This document shows positions 40,915 to 51,116 of a DNA stretch of 64,000 nt, in pieces. This stretch comes from Candidatus Xiphinematobacter sp. Idaho Grape (GTDB lineage: Bacteria > Verrucomicrobiota > Verrucomicrobiia > Chthoniobacterales > Xiphinematobacteraceae), in assembly GCF_001318295.1 (NCBI RefSeq), contig NZ_CP012665.1, positions 310,001-374,000 on the forward strand, read 5' to 3'. The position numbers and the translations under genes were made by a program. Numbering within the stretch: the stretch's first letter is position 1; each line of letters opens with the position of its first letter. A model generated the notes under the pieces. It made no database searches, was not told where the DNA came from, and worked only from the letters and a program-made list of their open reading frames with translations.

Positions 40915-41436
40915 CTACAGGGGAGGAACTGACTTATTTGCTTTGAGCCAAAACAGGCGAACCAGGCTTGCTCCAGGTTCAGATAAAACGCGAAGCAAGC
41001 GGCCGGCAGGCTCTTTGAAAAGACCAAGAAGCTGTGCGCGCAACTCATCGTATGAAGGTAGACTAGCTAAAACCTCAACCTGTGCAAGACTTAAAGGAAC
41101 ATCACCGAGCATCCCCATTTTTATGGCCGGTTTTTCAAACTCTAAAGCAAATAGTCTGAGAACCTTGGCAGCTGCACACACATCACCATCCCCAGTAATT
41201 AGGGCGTTTTGACCACAAAAATCTAGTCCGAATTTCGAGAAACCCAATCCCTGCATAGCACGGAGGAGGAGAGTGTTCTTTACCACACACAGTTTTGCAT
41301 TCACCGCCTTCAAACGTTTGCGTAACTCATCGAAATGGGCCACCTGCATACCCGCATATCCAACCATAAAAAGAAAGGAAGACTGCTTTAGGCAATTCTG
41401 AATATCTGCGGCGATGCTGGTCTTTTCTGGCCTCAT
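40915..41436 (-). CDS. rplJ: 50S ribosomal protein L10
   Basis: Base of the L12 stalk. The 173-aa protein shows RPEKTSIAADIQNCLKQSSF, AKLCVVKNTLLLRAM and GQNALITGDGDVCAAAKVL. LPSYDELRAQLLGLFKEPAG leads into the C-terminal helix that binds L12 dimers. It begins 13 bp after rplA. Confidence 0.96.
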   Translation of the reverse strand: MRPEKTSIAADIQNCLKQSSFLFMVGYAGMQVAHFDELRKRLKAVNAKLCVVKNTLLLRAMQGLGFSKFGLDFCGQNALITGDGDVCAAAKVLRLFALEFEKPAIKMGMLGDVPLSLAQVEVLASLPSYDELRAQLLGLFKEPAGRLLRVLSEPGASLVRLFWLKANKSVPPL

Positions 41437-41449
41437 AACAATTAGCTCA

Positions 41450-42151
41450 TTAGCCCTTTAGGGAGAAGGATGACTCTATATTCAGTCCAGGGGACATAGT
41501 GGCACTAAGGATAATCTTCCTAAAAAACAGACCCTTGGCGGTAGCAGGGCGCGCCCTGAGAAGTGTATCAATTACCGCCCTTCCATTCCCCATGAGACAG
41601 TCCTCCAAAAAGGAAAACTTTCCTATTGGAACAGATACGTTTGCGTTCTTATCTAACTTGAACTCTACACGACCGGACTTGACCTCCTTTACTGCCGCAG
41701 CGGTATTTTCCACCACCGTTCCGGCCCTAGGATTAGGCATGAGACCGCGAGGACCGAGGATTTTTCCCAACTTCCGCACCTCTACCATGGCTGCTGGAGT
41801 AGCGATAGCAACATCAAAACTAGAAAATCCAGTCTCTACCTTTTTTAAAAGATCTTCATAGCCTACGTATTCTGCCCCAGCTTCCCGTGCATCGATAGCC
41901 GCCTGACCCGTTGCAAACACCAAAACACATACCAACTTTCCACTTCCATGGGGAAGTAAGCACGTACCTCGGACCATATGATCGGTCCGCTTGGGGTTAA
42001 CCCCCAACTTAAAGGAAAGGGCAACCGTTTGATCAAACTTAGTAGGAGGCAATTTCTTAAGAAGACTAACCGCCTCCGCCAAGGGATATTTCCTTCTGGG
42101 ATCTACTAACTCGGCAGCACGCCGGTAACGTTTGCTTGTTTTCTTCTGCAT
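41450..42151 (-). CDS. rplA: 50S ribosomal protein L1
   Basis: The 233-aa protein from the ATG at 42151 starts MQKKTSKRYRRAAELVDPRR. It includes FDQTVALSFKLGVNPKRTDH, the RNA-binding KLGKILGPRGLMPNPRAGTV and VEFKLDKNANVSVPIGK. The frame extends seven codons further upstream without family support. Confidence 0.97.
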   Translation of the reverse strand: MQKKTSKRYRRAAELVDPRRKYPLAEAVSLLKKLPPTKFDQTVALSFKLGVNPKRTDHMVRGTCLLPHGSGKLVCVLVFATGQAAIDAREAGAEYVGYEDLLKKVETGFSSFDVAIATPAAMVEVRKLGKILGPRGLMPNPRAGTVVENTAAAVKEVKSGRVEFKLDKNANVSVPIGKFSFLEDCLMGNGRAVIDTLLRARPATAKGLFFRKIILSATMSPGLNIESSFSLKG

Positions 42152-42255
42152 TTTATTCGGCTGGTGAACCACGCGATGTCCTTTTTATCTGTGGGGTACA
42201 CGCAAACTGCTAGGAACGATGTAACGACTGAAGAACTGCCATGCCTATGCCTTCC

Positions 42256-42684
42256 CTAGCTAGGTAGAACCTCAATGCCAGCTTGGCGGGCAGTCCCAGC
42301 GAGAATGCGAAATGCGGCCTCTTCATTTTCCGTGTTAAGATCCCCCCTTTTAATTTTCACAATCTCCATAACCTGCCTTCTAGTGAGTTTCCCCACCTTT
42401 ACCTTGTTAGGTTCCTTGGAGCCCAGAGCGATACCAGCTGCCTTTTTGAGCAGGACGGCAGCAGGAGGAGATTTGGTAATGAACGTGAAAGTTTTGTCCT
42501 TGAAAACTTGAATGACCACAGTGAGAATGTCTCCCACTTGCCCTTGTGTTGCGGCATTGAACTCTTTACAAAAGGCCACAATGTTTACCCCGTGCTGCCC
42601 TAAAGAGGGGCCCACTGGCGGAGCTGGGTTCGCTTGTCCGGCCGGAATTTGCAGTTTAACGGTAGCAACAACCTCTTTTGCCAT
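42256..42684 (-). CDS. rplK: 50S ribosomal protein L11
   Basis: The 142-aa protein from the ATG at 42684 begins [20 protein letters not shown] and contains [39 protein letters not shown] and a C-terminal rRNA-binding domain ending [14 protein letters not shown] follow. It is the first gene of the leftward ribosomal block; nusG, secE and tuf are not next to it. Confidence 0.97.
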   Translation of the reverse strand: MAKEVVATVKLQIPAGQANPAPPVGPSLGQHGVNIVAFCKEFNAATQGQVGDILTVVIQVFKDKTFTFITKSPPAAVLLKKAAGIALGSKEPNKVKVGKLTRRQVMEIVKIKRGDLNTENEEAAFRILAGTARQAGIEVLPS

Positions 42685-42755
42685 AAAGATAAGTGGAGAA
42701 GACACACGGCCCGAGCGGGGCGTGGCTAGAAGGATCGCACTTCATCACTTTGTAG

Positions 42756-42771
42756 CTGCTTGATCAAGCAG
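42756..42771. repeat. 16-bp palindrome upstream of rplK
   Basis: CTGCTTGA is followed directly by its reverse complement TCAAGCAG, 72 bp upstream of the rplK ATG. It could be an operator or part of the mRNA leader; no partner is known. Confidence 0.4.
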
Positions 42772-42868
42772 AAATTTCTAGTTTTTTCGAACATCTCTCC
42801 ATATTTCTTTTGGAAGACCAAAAAACAGGTACTTTTCATGTAAGTAAGTTTTATTTATCAATGTTCGT

Positions 42869-43225
42869 GTGTTTCAAATAATTTTTAATGCAATAAGTGC
42901 CGCGGAAATGAGCGCCCTTCCGAAAGGGTTACAGTTGGAGCTTCTTGCAGAGTTTCGATTGTTTCCGAAAGACTCTGAGGATACGAAAGGCTGCTTTGGG
43001 ATGTTACGTCGAGGACATCGCAAGTTATTCCGGTATCGCTCCAAGGACTACCGGATTTATTTTGAGCAACACCCGGAGGGTGTGCTTATTCGCCGCGTTC
43101 TCCATAAAAATACACTGCAAGATTTTCTCTTTCGCTCCAGTCTAACTACAGCAGAAGAGGACGAGAGGTTAGGGGCAACTAGTGCCTTTTGGAAATTGAT
43201 TGAAGAAGGTCAAAAACCACACTAG
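42869..43225 (+). CDS. RelE/ParE-like cytotoxic translational repressor family protein, orphan
   Basis: The 118-aa protein has the small RelE-type fold pattern. It begins FQIIFNAISAAEMSALPKGL, followed by FGMLRRGHRKLFRYRSKDYR and IYFEQHPEGVLIRRVLHKNT, and ends with an EEDERLGATSAFWKL tail. It resembles proteins annotated in Verrucomicrobia as toxin-antitoxin translational repressors. No antitoxin-sized gene adjoins it on either side. The start is GTG 42869. It may be a domesticated or non-toxic member; function is not established. Confidence 0.65.
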   Translation: MFQIIFNAISAAEMSALPKGLQLELLAEFRLFPKDSEDTKGCFGMLRRGHRKLFRYRSKDYRIYFEQHPEGVLIRRVLHKNTLQDFLFRSSLTTAEEDERLGATSAFWKLIEEGQKPH

Positions 43226-43892
43226 CCCGCCACCCAACGAAGGGGAGCTTGTCCTTATTTGCCACTCTTCCCCTCCTATAAAGTTAAGCTGACAAGACCG
43301 AGCTGGAAGGAAATCTTGGATAGTTCTGGGTAACGCGTCCCAAGAGATCTTCGTAGCGGTTATGATGCTACCCCCCCTATCCAATAGAGACCAATGGAGA
43401 AGCTGTGATATTTTGCAGGCAAAAGCTAATCCCGTGCCCACAACGTTATTAGCTTACGAGAAATAAAAAATCTGCCGGCTATCCCCGAGCAACATCCCAT
43501 CCTACCATATTCAAGAATGTGGAACTCATTAAGTTTCCAATCACAAGCGTTTTTCTGGTGGGAATAATCTGATGGGAGCGCGTTTCTCCCCTCGAGAGGC
43601 TCCTAGAACACCAATTCCTCGCAATTACATCTAGCATGATGCAGCCAAGAACTTTTTATGACCGTTGGTCCTATCCTAACTTTCCCGCGTGCGCTGCTGC
43701 AGGGCTTTTGCAGGGCTTTGTATAAATTGATGGGTCTTCTTCAGTTGTAAGTCCATGCTAGAAGACAGAGAAGAGTCATAACAAACTCTTTAAGTGGTGG
43801 AAGCTTGCGACAGACGCGCATACCCTCCTCTTGCAAGCCTTTCCAGACCCTTTCTTCCTCCCCCCCCTAAGGTTCCTGGGATTTCATCATTT
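43226..43892. other. 667-bp gap between the RelE-like gene and secG; no gene seen
   Basis: Frames are short and broken. An 11-bp tandem direct repeat (GCAGGGCTTTT, second copy missing the last T) lies near 43699-43719. No RNA gene or terminator was recognised. Confidence 0.55.
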
Positions 43893-44219
43893 CTATTTCT
43901 GTCTGGCAGAAGAGGGATGGACCTTTGACGAACGAGAGAGATCGTCTAACTCCTTCTGGAGGCGAAGGTGCCCTGTAGATGTTCTTGCATACGCAATAGC
44001 AAGGAATAATGTGAGGACGAAGAAGATGGCCCCTAAGTACGTCGTAACCTTGGCAAGAACACTGGAGGCCTGTGCTCCGAAGAAGTTATCGGCTGCTCTG
44101 CTGCCAAAGGTAGTGCCCAACCCCTCACCTCGGGTTCTCTGCATAAGTACAGCAACAATAAGCAACAAGCAGACTCCTACGTGGAGCGTTAAGAGGACTG
44201 GTATAAACAATTTGCCCAT
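43893..44219 (-). CDS. secG: protein translocase subunit SecG
   Basis: Accessory membrane subunit of the SecYEG channel. From the ATG at 44219 the 108-aa protein has a first hydrophobic helix (FIPVLLTLHVGVCLLLIVAV) and the conserved LMQRTRGEGLGTTFG loop. A short segment with NFFGAQASSVL and a second helix (YLGAIFFVLTLFLAIAYA) follow. The charged C-terminal tail is longer than usual. An in-frame TTG at 44258 is less likely as start. Confidence 0.88.
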   Translation of the reverse strand: MGKLFIPVLLTLHVGVCLLLIVAVLMQRTRGEGLGTTFGSRAADNFFGAQASSVLAKVTTYLGAIFFVLTLFLAIAYARTSTGHLRLQKELDDLSRSSKVHPSSARQK

Positions 44220-44410
44220 AGAAAAGCCTGACCCCGCAGGCGGCAGCGTGCCAAACAAGGTTAGGAATGTAAAGAGAGAACCTTCCGCCGGAATCCCTCT
44301 TACTTTTTTGGACCTGAGCGCTTATACGCCACTCGTGTGTAGATGCTTGACCCCTGCTTTAGGGAGAATACAACAGCATTAGAAAATTTTCCTTCCTTTT
44401 CCTTCCTCTA

Positions 44411-44905
44411 GTGGATTCTTACCTTAAAGAGATACGCTCGCTCATCGGTCTAATGAAGAAAAGCGGTATCGTCTTTCTTAAAATGGAGCGAGAGGGGTTT
44501 CGGATTACTCTTAGTGCAGCAGACGTTGTTACTCCCGGTTCGGTTACCGTTTTACCTCCGTCTCCATCCCCGTCTTTCTTGCCATCATCGCCCTATCCTG
44601 GGGTTGTACAGGAAGCCACTTCTGGGAGCTTTTCCCCTCCCTCCTCCAAGGAAGGCTCAACAAAGACTGTTACCTCACCCATGGTAGGGACTTTTTATGC
44701 AGCTCCCTCCCCAGATGGTGTTCCGTTCGTGCAAGTGGGTACCTTGATTACACCGGATACAGTAGTCTGCATCGTAGAAGCCATGAAAGTAATGAATGAA
44801 ATCAAAGCTGAAGTATCAGGAGTTATTGTAGAAATCCTTGCTGAGAATGGGACGTCAGTCCAGTTTGGACAACCTCTTTTTCGGATAAGCATAAGTGGTG
44901 TTTAA
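44411..44905 (+). CDS. accB: biotin carboxyl carrier protein of acetyl-CoA carboxylase
   Basis: Carries biotin between the two acetyl-CoA carboxylase reactions. The 164-aa protein has an N-terminal helix, a P/S-rich linker (residues 45-80), and the biotinyl domain. The lysine in [15 protein letters not shown] near residue 125 is the modified residue. The start is GTG 44411. It overlaps accC by 11 bp, the usual accBC pair. Confidence 0.95.
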   Translation: MDSYLKEIRSLIGLMKKSGIVFLKMEREGFRITLSAADVVTPGSVTVLPPSPSPSFLPSSPYPGVVQEATSGSFSPPSSKEGSTKTVTSPMVGTFYAAPSPDGVPFVQVGTLITPDTVVCIVEAMKVMNEIKAEVSGVIVEILAENGTSVQFGQPLFRISISGV

Positions 44906-46265
44906 AAAGGTTCTTATTTCTAATCGGGGTGAAATCGCTCTGCGTATCATCCGAGCCTGTAGAGAGCTTGGCATCCAAACAGTTGCCGTCTATTCGGAGC
45001 CAGATGTTGAGTCCCTCCACGTTCAACTTGCAGACGAAGCAGTTTGTATTGGTCCGGCTGCTAGTTCTGAGAGCTATCTAAGGGTTGACCGTATTATCAG
45101 TGCTGCAGAAATTACCGACGTGGATGCTATTCATCCAGGCTACGGCTTCTTGGCCGAAAACGCTCATTTTGCTGAAGTTTGCGCTAGCTGTAACATTACC
45201 TTTATTGGGCCCTCGCCAAGGGTCCTTCGCTTGATGGGAAATAAGAGTGCTGCAAAGGAGTATGCAAACAAGACAGGCATCCCTATAATCCCTGGAAGCA
45301 AGAGCGCCGTTGATTCCGAGGTAGAAGCGCTTAAGCTTGCTCGGGCTATTGGTTATCCCGTGATGGTCAAGGCTACTGCTGGCGGAGGCGGGCGCGGGAT
45401 GCGGACCGCGCACAATGAAAACAGCCTAGTTCAGGGCTTTCACAGCGCTCGCATGGAGGCTGAGAAGACCTTCAATGACCCGGCGGTCTACATCGAGAAG
45501 CTAGTTCTAAATCCACATCATATCGAATTTCAAATATTCGGAGATAATTACAGCAAGGTGATCCATCTAGGAGAACGCGACTGCTCCATCCAACGTCGTA
45601 ACCAGAAGATCGTTGAGGAATGCCCCTCTTCTCTCATGACAGAAGAGCTACGAACCCAGATGGGGGAAGCATCGATCCGATTGGCACAAGCCATAGGCTA
45701 CACCAATGCAGGAACAGTGGAATATTTGGTAGATGAGGAGCTGAACTTTTATTTCGTGGAAATGAACGCTCGTATCCAAGTAGAACATCCCGTTACCGAA
45801 GAAGTATATCGATGTGACCTCGTAAAGCAACAGATCAGGGTCGCTGCTGGCGAACGTCTGGGTAACTACATGACCCGTGCCACTCCACGCTATCACGCTA
45901 TTGAATGTCGTATTAACGCTGAAGATCCCTCGAAAAATTTTCAACCCTCTCCAGGAACTATTAAACTCTACTACGCCCCTGGAGGCTACGGCGTACGCAT
46001 CGATTCTCACGCCTATGCAGGTTATCCAGTTCCTCAGCACTACGACTCCATGATTGCAAAGCTAATTGTGGCAGCCTCTTCTCGAGAATCTGCTATTTAC
46101 CGTATGGGCCGTGCCCTCAGCGAATACCTCATTACTGGCGTTCATACGAACATCCCTTTTCAACAAGCTATTTTTAGGAATGAGGACTTCTGCCGTGGAA
46201 GGTATAACACCAACTTGGTAGAAAGGATGATACAAGAGATGTCCTTAGCACGTGCGGAGAAATAA
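44895..46265 (+). CDS. accC: biotin carboxylase subunit of acetyl-CoA carboxylase
   Basis: ATP-dependent carboxylation of biotin on AccB. The 456-aa ATP-grasp protein starts [20 protein letters not shown]. It has [16 protein letters not shown], the glycine loop [32 protein letters not shown], and the catalytic [16 protein letters not shown]. Two tandem GTG codons (44895, 44898) can serve as start. Pyruvate carboxylase-type fusion domains are absent. Confidence 0.96.
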   Translation: MVFKKVLISNRGEIALRIIRACRELGIQTVAVYSEPDVESLHVQLADEAVCIGPAASSESYLRVDRIISAAEITDVDAIHPGYGFLAENAHFAEVCASCNITFIGPSPRVLRLMGNKSAAKEYANKTGIPIIPGSKSAVDSEVEALKLARAIGYPVMVKATAGGGGRGMRTAHNENSLVQGFHSARMEAEKTFNDPAVYIEKLVLNPHHIEFQIFGDNYSKVIHLGERDCSIQRRNQKIVEECPSSLMTEELRTQMGEASIRLAQAIGYTNAGTVEYLVDEELNFYFVEMNARIQVEHPVTEEVYRCDLVKQQIRVAAGERLGNYMTRATPRYHAIECRINAEDPSKNFQPSPGTIKLYYAPGGYGVRIDSHAYAGYPVPQHYDSMIAKLIVAASSRESAIYRMGRALSEYLITGVHTNIPFQQAIFRNEDFCRGRYNTNLVERMIQEMSLARAEK

Positions 46266-47510
46266 AAGGAAAGAGGAGCCTTCTTCCCTAGCGTGAGCCA
46301 CCACCCGGATAAAACTAATCTCTGGAAACTACGAATGATGGCATTAGAAGGTCTCTAACGTCATGCTTTAAGCAGCATGGGTGTGTCCCCGTATGCGAGC
46401 CTAAACACATAGCTCCTTTAGTTCCCCCCCACTCGCTGAATTCATAAAACCCTATGATTCCCATGAAATTGCTTTCTGAATACGTCCTTTACAGTATCCT
46501 GTACCTAGGTCAGTAAGGTAAGTTAATAGGGCAAGGAGGGGTATATATAATTCAGCTCCGTGCCCACAAGGGATATCCTCAAAATTAGATCTCTTGCTTG
46601 CTCCTTGCCCCCTCTTCTTGCAGATATTCCACTCATCCTCAACGATTATCCTTAGTTGGTAACTGAAACGGGAGTCTCGGGCTTTCCACGTCGGGCAAGA
46701 GGACCTCTCGCTCGACGAAGCGCGGATCCCTGCTGGGAGGAAATGCTTATAAGTAAGTGGTTGCTCCACACAGCCTCATCCAGGCACAAACAGCTCCCGC
46801 CGCCGAGACGGGATTATATCAGCCCCTTCTTCCCCACAACTTACTAAGCCCTAATTTCTGTATTGGAGGAATTAGACAAGAAAACCTACCCGCTATTATT
46901 GAATGCTGCTACCCAACGTGTCGCCATCGTTTCCGGATGTCCTCCAATCTGCTGACATCAAGAGATTTTGTTGAGAGACTGCAAGGCAATATTGGGAGAA
47001 AAGCCCTGCAGACCCAATCTATAGCCTCCACCACGGCGTCATAAGGCGGCGCGCACCCCTTCCTCTACTGCAAGAAGGGTGATCGATTACTCACATCAAC
47101 CGGCATCACTCAATACAACCCTTCTTCATCATACTCATAGATAGTATCGCTGCAACTTGACTCTGTCAGACCGTGAATTTCCACCTAAGTCGACCATCTT
47201 AGCTAAGATCAGCCGATGATTCCTTGTCTTCTTGGAGCACAAGCTGTTGCAAGAACCCATGCTCAGCTCGGGCCTATGCGGTTTTTTGGAGCCCCCCTAT
47301 GGAGGAGGAACAACTCTGTTCTAGATCCAATAGAGTTTGCTTAAAACGACACGTCGCATTCCTGTATACAAACGTGCGTAGTGTACGAAAGGCACAAAAG
47401 CAGCACCAGGATTTATTCTAACTGTGTGCGCGACAGACGGCCAAAAAGCTCCTCTGTATGGTTATTGTATAATGCCAGGCAATCTGAGCCTTTCAGATTG
47501 ACGGCAAATC
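46266..47510. other. 1.25-kb gap between accC and recO; no gene seen, possible decayed genes
   Basis: This is the longest gene-free stretch. The longest frames (105 codons at 46452-46769 minus, 95 codons at 46757-47044 plus) have no family motif. Short minus-strand pieces, such as one near 46900-47060 with YDAVVEAIDWVCRAF and one near 47200-47270 with GFLQQLVLQEDKESSADL, look protein-like but are boxed in by stops. I could not identify them. Confidence 0.55.
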
Positions 47511-48062
47511 TTATCTCGCTGGGGAGTATCTCTCCGCACGCGATAAAACGCGAAAAGCGGTAGCTCTACTGCGCGGCAGACATCCGCAGTAATGTTCCAG
47601 GGCCTCTAGAGGATTCCCGCCTATTCCTATCCTTTGGCAAAGGTTACTTTCAAATTTAGTCAAAGCGCACAGAGAAGCAGGGGATTTTCGCAGATAGCGT
47701 AACCCCCTTCTAAGGAGATCAAATACCTCTGGTGCAGACTCATCTAAAACTGGTAGTACTGCTTCAGCTAGTTCTGAGAAATATGCCGCCAAAACGAAAT
47801 TGAAATAGGACAAATTTCCTGCCATAAAGGGGAGTAGGGCACGCGCTTCCCTCAAAGAGTACAGATCCGACTTCCGACTTCTCTTGAAACAGATCTCTAC
47901 TTCATAAAAGAGCTCCAAGCTTCCCTGGAAAGGGCTCCTGAAATTCCTTGCTCCGTGAGCGCTGGTTTTTATCCTTCCGCACCGCTCTGATATCCAAGTA
48001 CAGAGCAGCGTTGTCTCAGAGAATGGTGTCTTCCGAATAAGAATAGCAGCAGTTCGTTCCAA
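47511..48062 (-). CDS. recO: DNA repair protein RecO, compact
   Basis: RecO helps RecR load RecA on gapped DNA. The 183-aa protein has the N-terminal OB fold (AAILIRKTPFSETTLLCTWI, GRIKTSAHGARNFRSPFQGS). The helical middle follows (LFYEVEICFKRSRKSDLYSL, then YFSELAEAVLPV). It ends soon after the cysteine-containing LCQRIGI and HYCGCLP and lacks the longer zinc-binding C-terminus of many RecO proteins. The start is TTG. Five codons upstream, in frame, is an ATA that may be a mutated ATG. It is probably functional, but a shortened C-terminus cannot be excluded. Confidence 0.78.
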   Translation of the reverse strand: MERTAAILIRKTPFSETTLLCTWISERCGRIKTSAHGARNFRSPFQGSLELFYEVEICFKRSRKSDLYSLREARALLPFMAGNLSYFNFVLAAYFSELAEAVLPVLDESAPEVFDLLRRGLRYLRKSPASLCALTKFESNLCQRIGIGGNPLEALEHYCGCLPRSRATAFRVLSRAERYSPAR

Positions 48063-48436
48063 TTGACTTGATATGCCCCGAAAGGTGTGGACGCAGCCTA
48101 TCGGCTGCGCTTTAGACCATCCTTAGTCGCTTCTATTTGAATTATTAAGATGGATAGTATGAATTCAACCGCCTTATCGCTCGGAAATATAGCACTATGC
48201 CCCTCATGTGTATGCCTGAAGCAGCTTTTCGAAGGAAAACTATCCAGCCCCCCCTTTCCCTCTTGTCAAGATAGACCTTTAAGTTTTCCATCTGTAGTTC
48301 GTGTTGGTAGCCCTTCTTTGTGATATGCATGTAGCCGTTTGTTGCTACATGTAATCTCCCTCAAGAGGGGAGTCCACGTAAAATAAGGACCAAATTTTGT
48401 TCGGGACGACACAAAATCTACTCTGCAGCAAAGGTT
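48063..48436. other. 374-bp divergent spacer between recO and leuS; no gene seen
   Basis: It contains a GC-rich hairpin CGCAGCC-TATC-GGCTGCG at 48092-48109 with a short CTTT after it on the plus strand. A 61-codon minus frame at 48145-48330 shows no family feature. Promoters for the two divergent genes should lie here but were not resolved. Confidence 0.5.
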
Positions 48437-50983
48437 ATGGCTTACTCACACACAAAAAAAATCCCTTTCAACGAATACGAATCCAGATGGCAACTCTCCT
48501 GGATCAGGAACAATTCCTTCAGTGTACCCAACCCTGGAGAAGCGGAATTTGATCCTTGCCGTCCTAAATATTACCTTCTAGACATGTTTCCGTATCCAAG
48601 TGGAGAGGGACTCCACGTCGGCCACGTCGAGGGGTATACTGCCACTGACATTCTGGCTCGTTATAAGCGCATGTGTGGATTTCAAGTGCTCCATCCCATG
48701 GGTTGGGATGCCTTTGGTCTGCCAACGGAGCAATTTGCCATAAAGACAAATCAGCACCCAGCCGTTACCACCAAAAAAAATATCAACCGGTTTCGTGCTC
48801 AGCTCCGATCGCTTGGATTCAGCTATGATTGGAAACGTGAGATAAATACGACTAGCCCTGAATATTTTCGATGGACGCAATGGATTTTCTTGCAACTCTA
48901 CAATTCGTGGGTCAACCCCTCTACTGGGAGGGCGGAAGCTATTTCTACTTGCCGCGGAAATGATCCAGATTCTATGAGACTTGCCTACGTAGCCGAAGTG
49001 CCGGTGAACTGGTGTCCATCTCTTGGTACTGTACTCGCTAAAGAAGAAGTGAAAGGAGGGTATAGTGAAGTAGGAGGATTCCCAGTGGAACGACGCCCAA
49101 TGAAGCAATGGATACTGCGCATCACAGCGTATGCACAACGGCTGATAGATGACCTAGAAGGTTTAGACTGGCCAGAATCTATCAAACTACTTCAAAGGAA
49201 CTGGATTGGACGGAGCGAAGGAGTAGAAGTTATTTTTTGTGTAGTTTCCCATACTTGTTCTCTTAGGGTTTTTACTACTCGCCCAGACACTATCTTTGGG
49301 GTTACTTATTTGGCTATTGCTCCGGAACATCCACTATCCAGCGCTTTGACAGTTTCCTACCGAAAATCCGAAGTAGAGGCATATTTAAAACTGGTTTCTT
49401 CCAAATCCGACTTGGAACGCACTGATTTGAATAAGGATAAAACAGGCATCTTTACTGGATCCTATGCTATTAATCCCGTCAATGGAGAAAAAATCCCGAT
49501 CTGGATCTCCGATTATGTTCTCATGAATTATGGTACTGGCGCTGTTATGGCTGTACCAACGCATGATGAAGAGGACTTTGAGTTCGCTAAGAAATTCCAC
49601 CTGCCTATTGACTCTCAGAAATCTGTAGGGAATTACTTCCCCAAAGAGGGTATTGCGGTCCACCCTCCCCTTATTGAGGGGTTGCCGACCGAAAAAGCTA
49701 GGGAACGTATTACCACATGGCTTGAAAAACAGGGGATAGGCAGACCGGCAGTTTATTATAAGCTTCGCGACTGGCTATTCTCACGGCAGCGCTACTGGGG
49801 TGAACCATTTCCAGTTGTTTGGGAGAGGGGACGACATCGTGCTCTTAAGCCCTCAGAGTTACCTATTCGTCAGCCAGCTGTATCTGACTTTAGGCCCTCC
49901 AAGACAGGAGATCCACCCCTTGCACAGGCAAAGGAATGGGTACGCTATTCGGATACAGCCCAGAGAGAAACTAACACAATGCCCCAGTGGGCAGGTTCAT
50001 GTTGGTATTATCTACGCTTCTGTGACCCACAGAATTCCCTAAATTTCGTTGGAGCAGAAGCAGAAAGGTATTGGATGGGAAGCGGAAAGAAAGCCGGCGG
50101 CGTTGACCTTTATGTGGGAGGCACTGAACACGCTGTTTTGCACCTTCTCTACGCCCGGTTTTGGCATAAGGTCCTATTTGATCTAGGATATGTTTCCGCG
50201 CCGGAACCTTTTCAACGACTGATCAACCAAGGGATGATACTTGGCTCAGATGGGCAAAAAATGTCCAAGAGCCGGGGCAATGTTGTCAACCCAGAGGATA
50301 TCATAGCAGAATATGGGGCAGATTCTCTACGCCTATACGAAATGTTCATGGGGCCCCTAGAACAGACAAAACCCTGGAGCACAAAGGGTGTAGAGGGTGT
50401 TTACCGCTTCCTAGCACGAGTTTGGCGCCTTGCATTTGAAGAAGACCAAGAAGGCAGCTGGAAAATTTCCTCTGCACTGACTACAGAACAGCCCTGTACC
50501 CCCTACCAGTTACGAATAATTCACGCTACCATCAAGAAGGTTACAGCTGACATCGAAGCTTTTTCCTTCAACACGGCCATCGCTCAGCTAATGACTTTTG
50601 TTAATGAGTTCACATCTGTTAATCCTCGTCCCGTAGAGGTCATTCAAACTTTACTCCAACTCCTTAGTCCGTTTGCCCCCCATCTTGCTGAGGAAGTTTG
50701 GTTCCGACTTGCCTCACGATTCTCGTGCTTTACTTCTAGTGCTTCTACCCAACCTTGGCCTAAGCACGAAGAATCTCTGCTTGCAGAAACTGAAAAAGAA
50801 CTAGTTGTGCAAATTAATGGAAAAACTAAAGACCGTGTGCATGTCCCAGGTTCTGTCTCCTCCACGGAGGTTGAATTGGTCGCACTTACTCTACCAAAAA
50901 TCCGCGCAGCACTTGGCAAAAAAACACCTGCCCGCTTTATTCATGTACCTGGAAAATTGGTCAACCTTGTCGTCCACCAATAA
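48437..50983 (+). CDS. leuS: leucyl-tRNA synthetase
   Basis: Class I synthetase. The 848-aa protein has the HIGH motif as HVGH in MFPYPSGEGLHVGHVEGYTA near residue 59. The editing domain contains VFTTRPDTIFGVTYLAIAPE. The KMSKS loop QKMSKSRGNVVNPEDI is near residue 609. The C-terminal anticodon and tRNA-binding domains are complete. An AAAGG lies five bases before the ATG. Confidence 0.98.
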   Translation: MAYSHTKKIPFNEYESRWQLSWIRNNSFSVPNPGEAEFDPCRPKYYLLDMFPYPSGEGLHVGHVEGYTATDILARYKRMCGFQVLHPMGWDAFGLPTEQFAIKTNQHPAVTTKKNINRFRAQLRSLGFSYDWKREINTTSPEYFRWTQWIFLQLYNSWVNPSTGRAEAISTCRGNDPDSMRLAYVAEVPVNWCPSLGTVLAKEEVKGGYSEVGGFPVERRPMKQWILRITAYAQRLIDDLEGLDWPESIKLLQRNWIGRSEGVEVIFCVVSHTCSLRVFTTRPDTIFGVTYLAIAPEHPLSSALTVSYRKSEVEAYLKLVSSKSDLERTDLNKDKTGIFTGSYAINPVNGEKIPIWISDYVLMNYGTGAVMAVPTHDEEDFEFAKKFHLPIDSQKSVGNYFPKEGIAVHPPLIEGLPTEKARERITTWLEKQGIGRPAVYYKLRDWLFSRQRYWGEPFPVVWERGRHRALKPSELPIRQPAVSDFRPSKTGDPPLAQAKEWVRYSDTAQRETNTMPQWAGSCWYYLRFCDPQNSLNFVGAEAERYWMGSGKKAGGVDLYVGGTEHAVLHLLYARFWHKVLFDLGYVSAPEPFQRLINQGMILGSDGQKMSKSRGNVVNPEDIIAEYGADSLRLYEMFMGPLEQTKPWSTKGVEGVYRFLARVWRLAFEEDQEGSWKISSALTTEQPCTPYQLRIIHATIKKVTADIEAFSFNTAIAQLMTFVNEFTSVNPRPVEVIQTLLQLLSPFAPHLAEEVWFRLASRFSCFTSSASTQPWPKHEESLLAETEKELVVQINGKTKDRVHVPGSVSSTEVELVALTLPKIRAALGKKTPARFIHVPGKLVNLVVHQ

Positions 50984-51025
50984 CGATCCCATATCCAACT
51001 GAAAGTGACGCTTTTTTTCACTGGG

Positions 51026-51097
51026 AGCCGACAGTCGGATTCGAACCGACGACCTGCTGATTACAAATCAGCTGCACTACCGCTGTGCTATGCCGGC
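51026..51097 (-). tRNA. tRNA-Thr (anticodon TGT)
   Basis: 72-nt cloverleaf: acceptor GCCGGCA/TGTCGGC with one G-U pair, anticodon stem GCTGA/TCAGC around TTTGTAA (anticodon TGT), T arm GTCGG-TTCGAAT-CCGAC, discriminator T. The following bases are CCC, so CCA is not encoded. Confidence 0.94.
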
Positions 51098-51116
51098 ACC
51101 TAAAACCACCGTGATT

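Noticed and set aside
46266-47510. RNase P RNA, tmRNA or SRP RNA in the long gap
   Set aside because: The conserved blocks that mark these RNAs were not found by eye on either strand.
48145-48330. 61-codon frame between recO and leuS
   Set aside because: No homology signal and it lies in the divergent promoter region.
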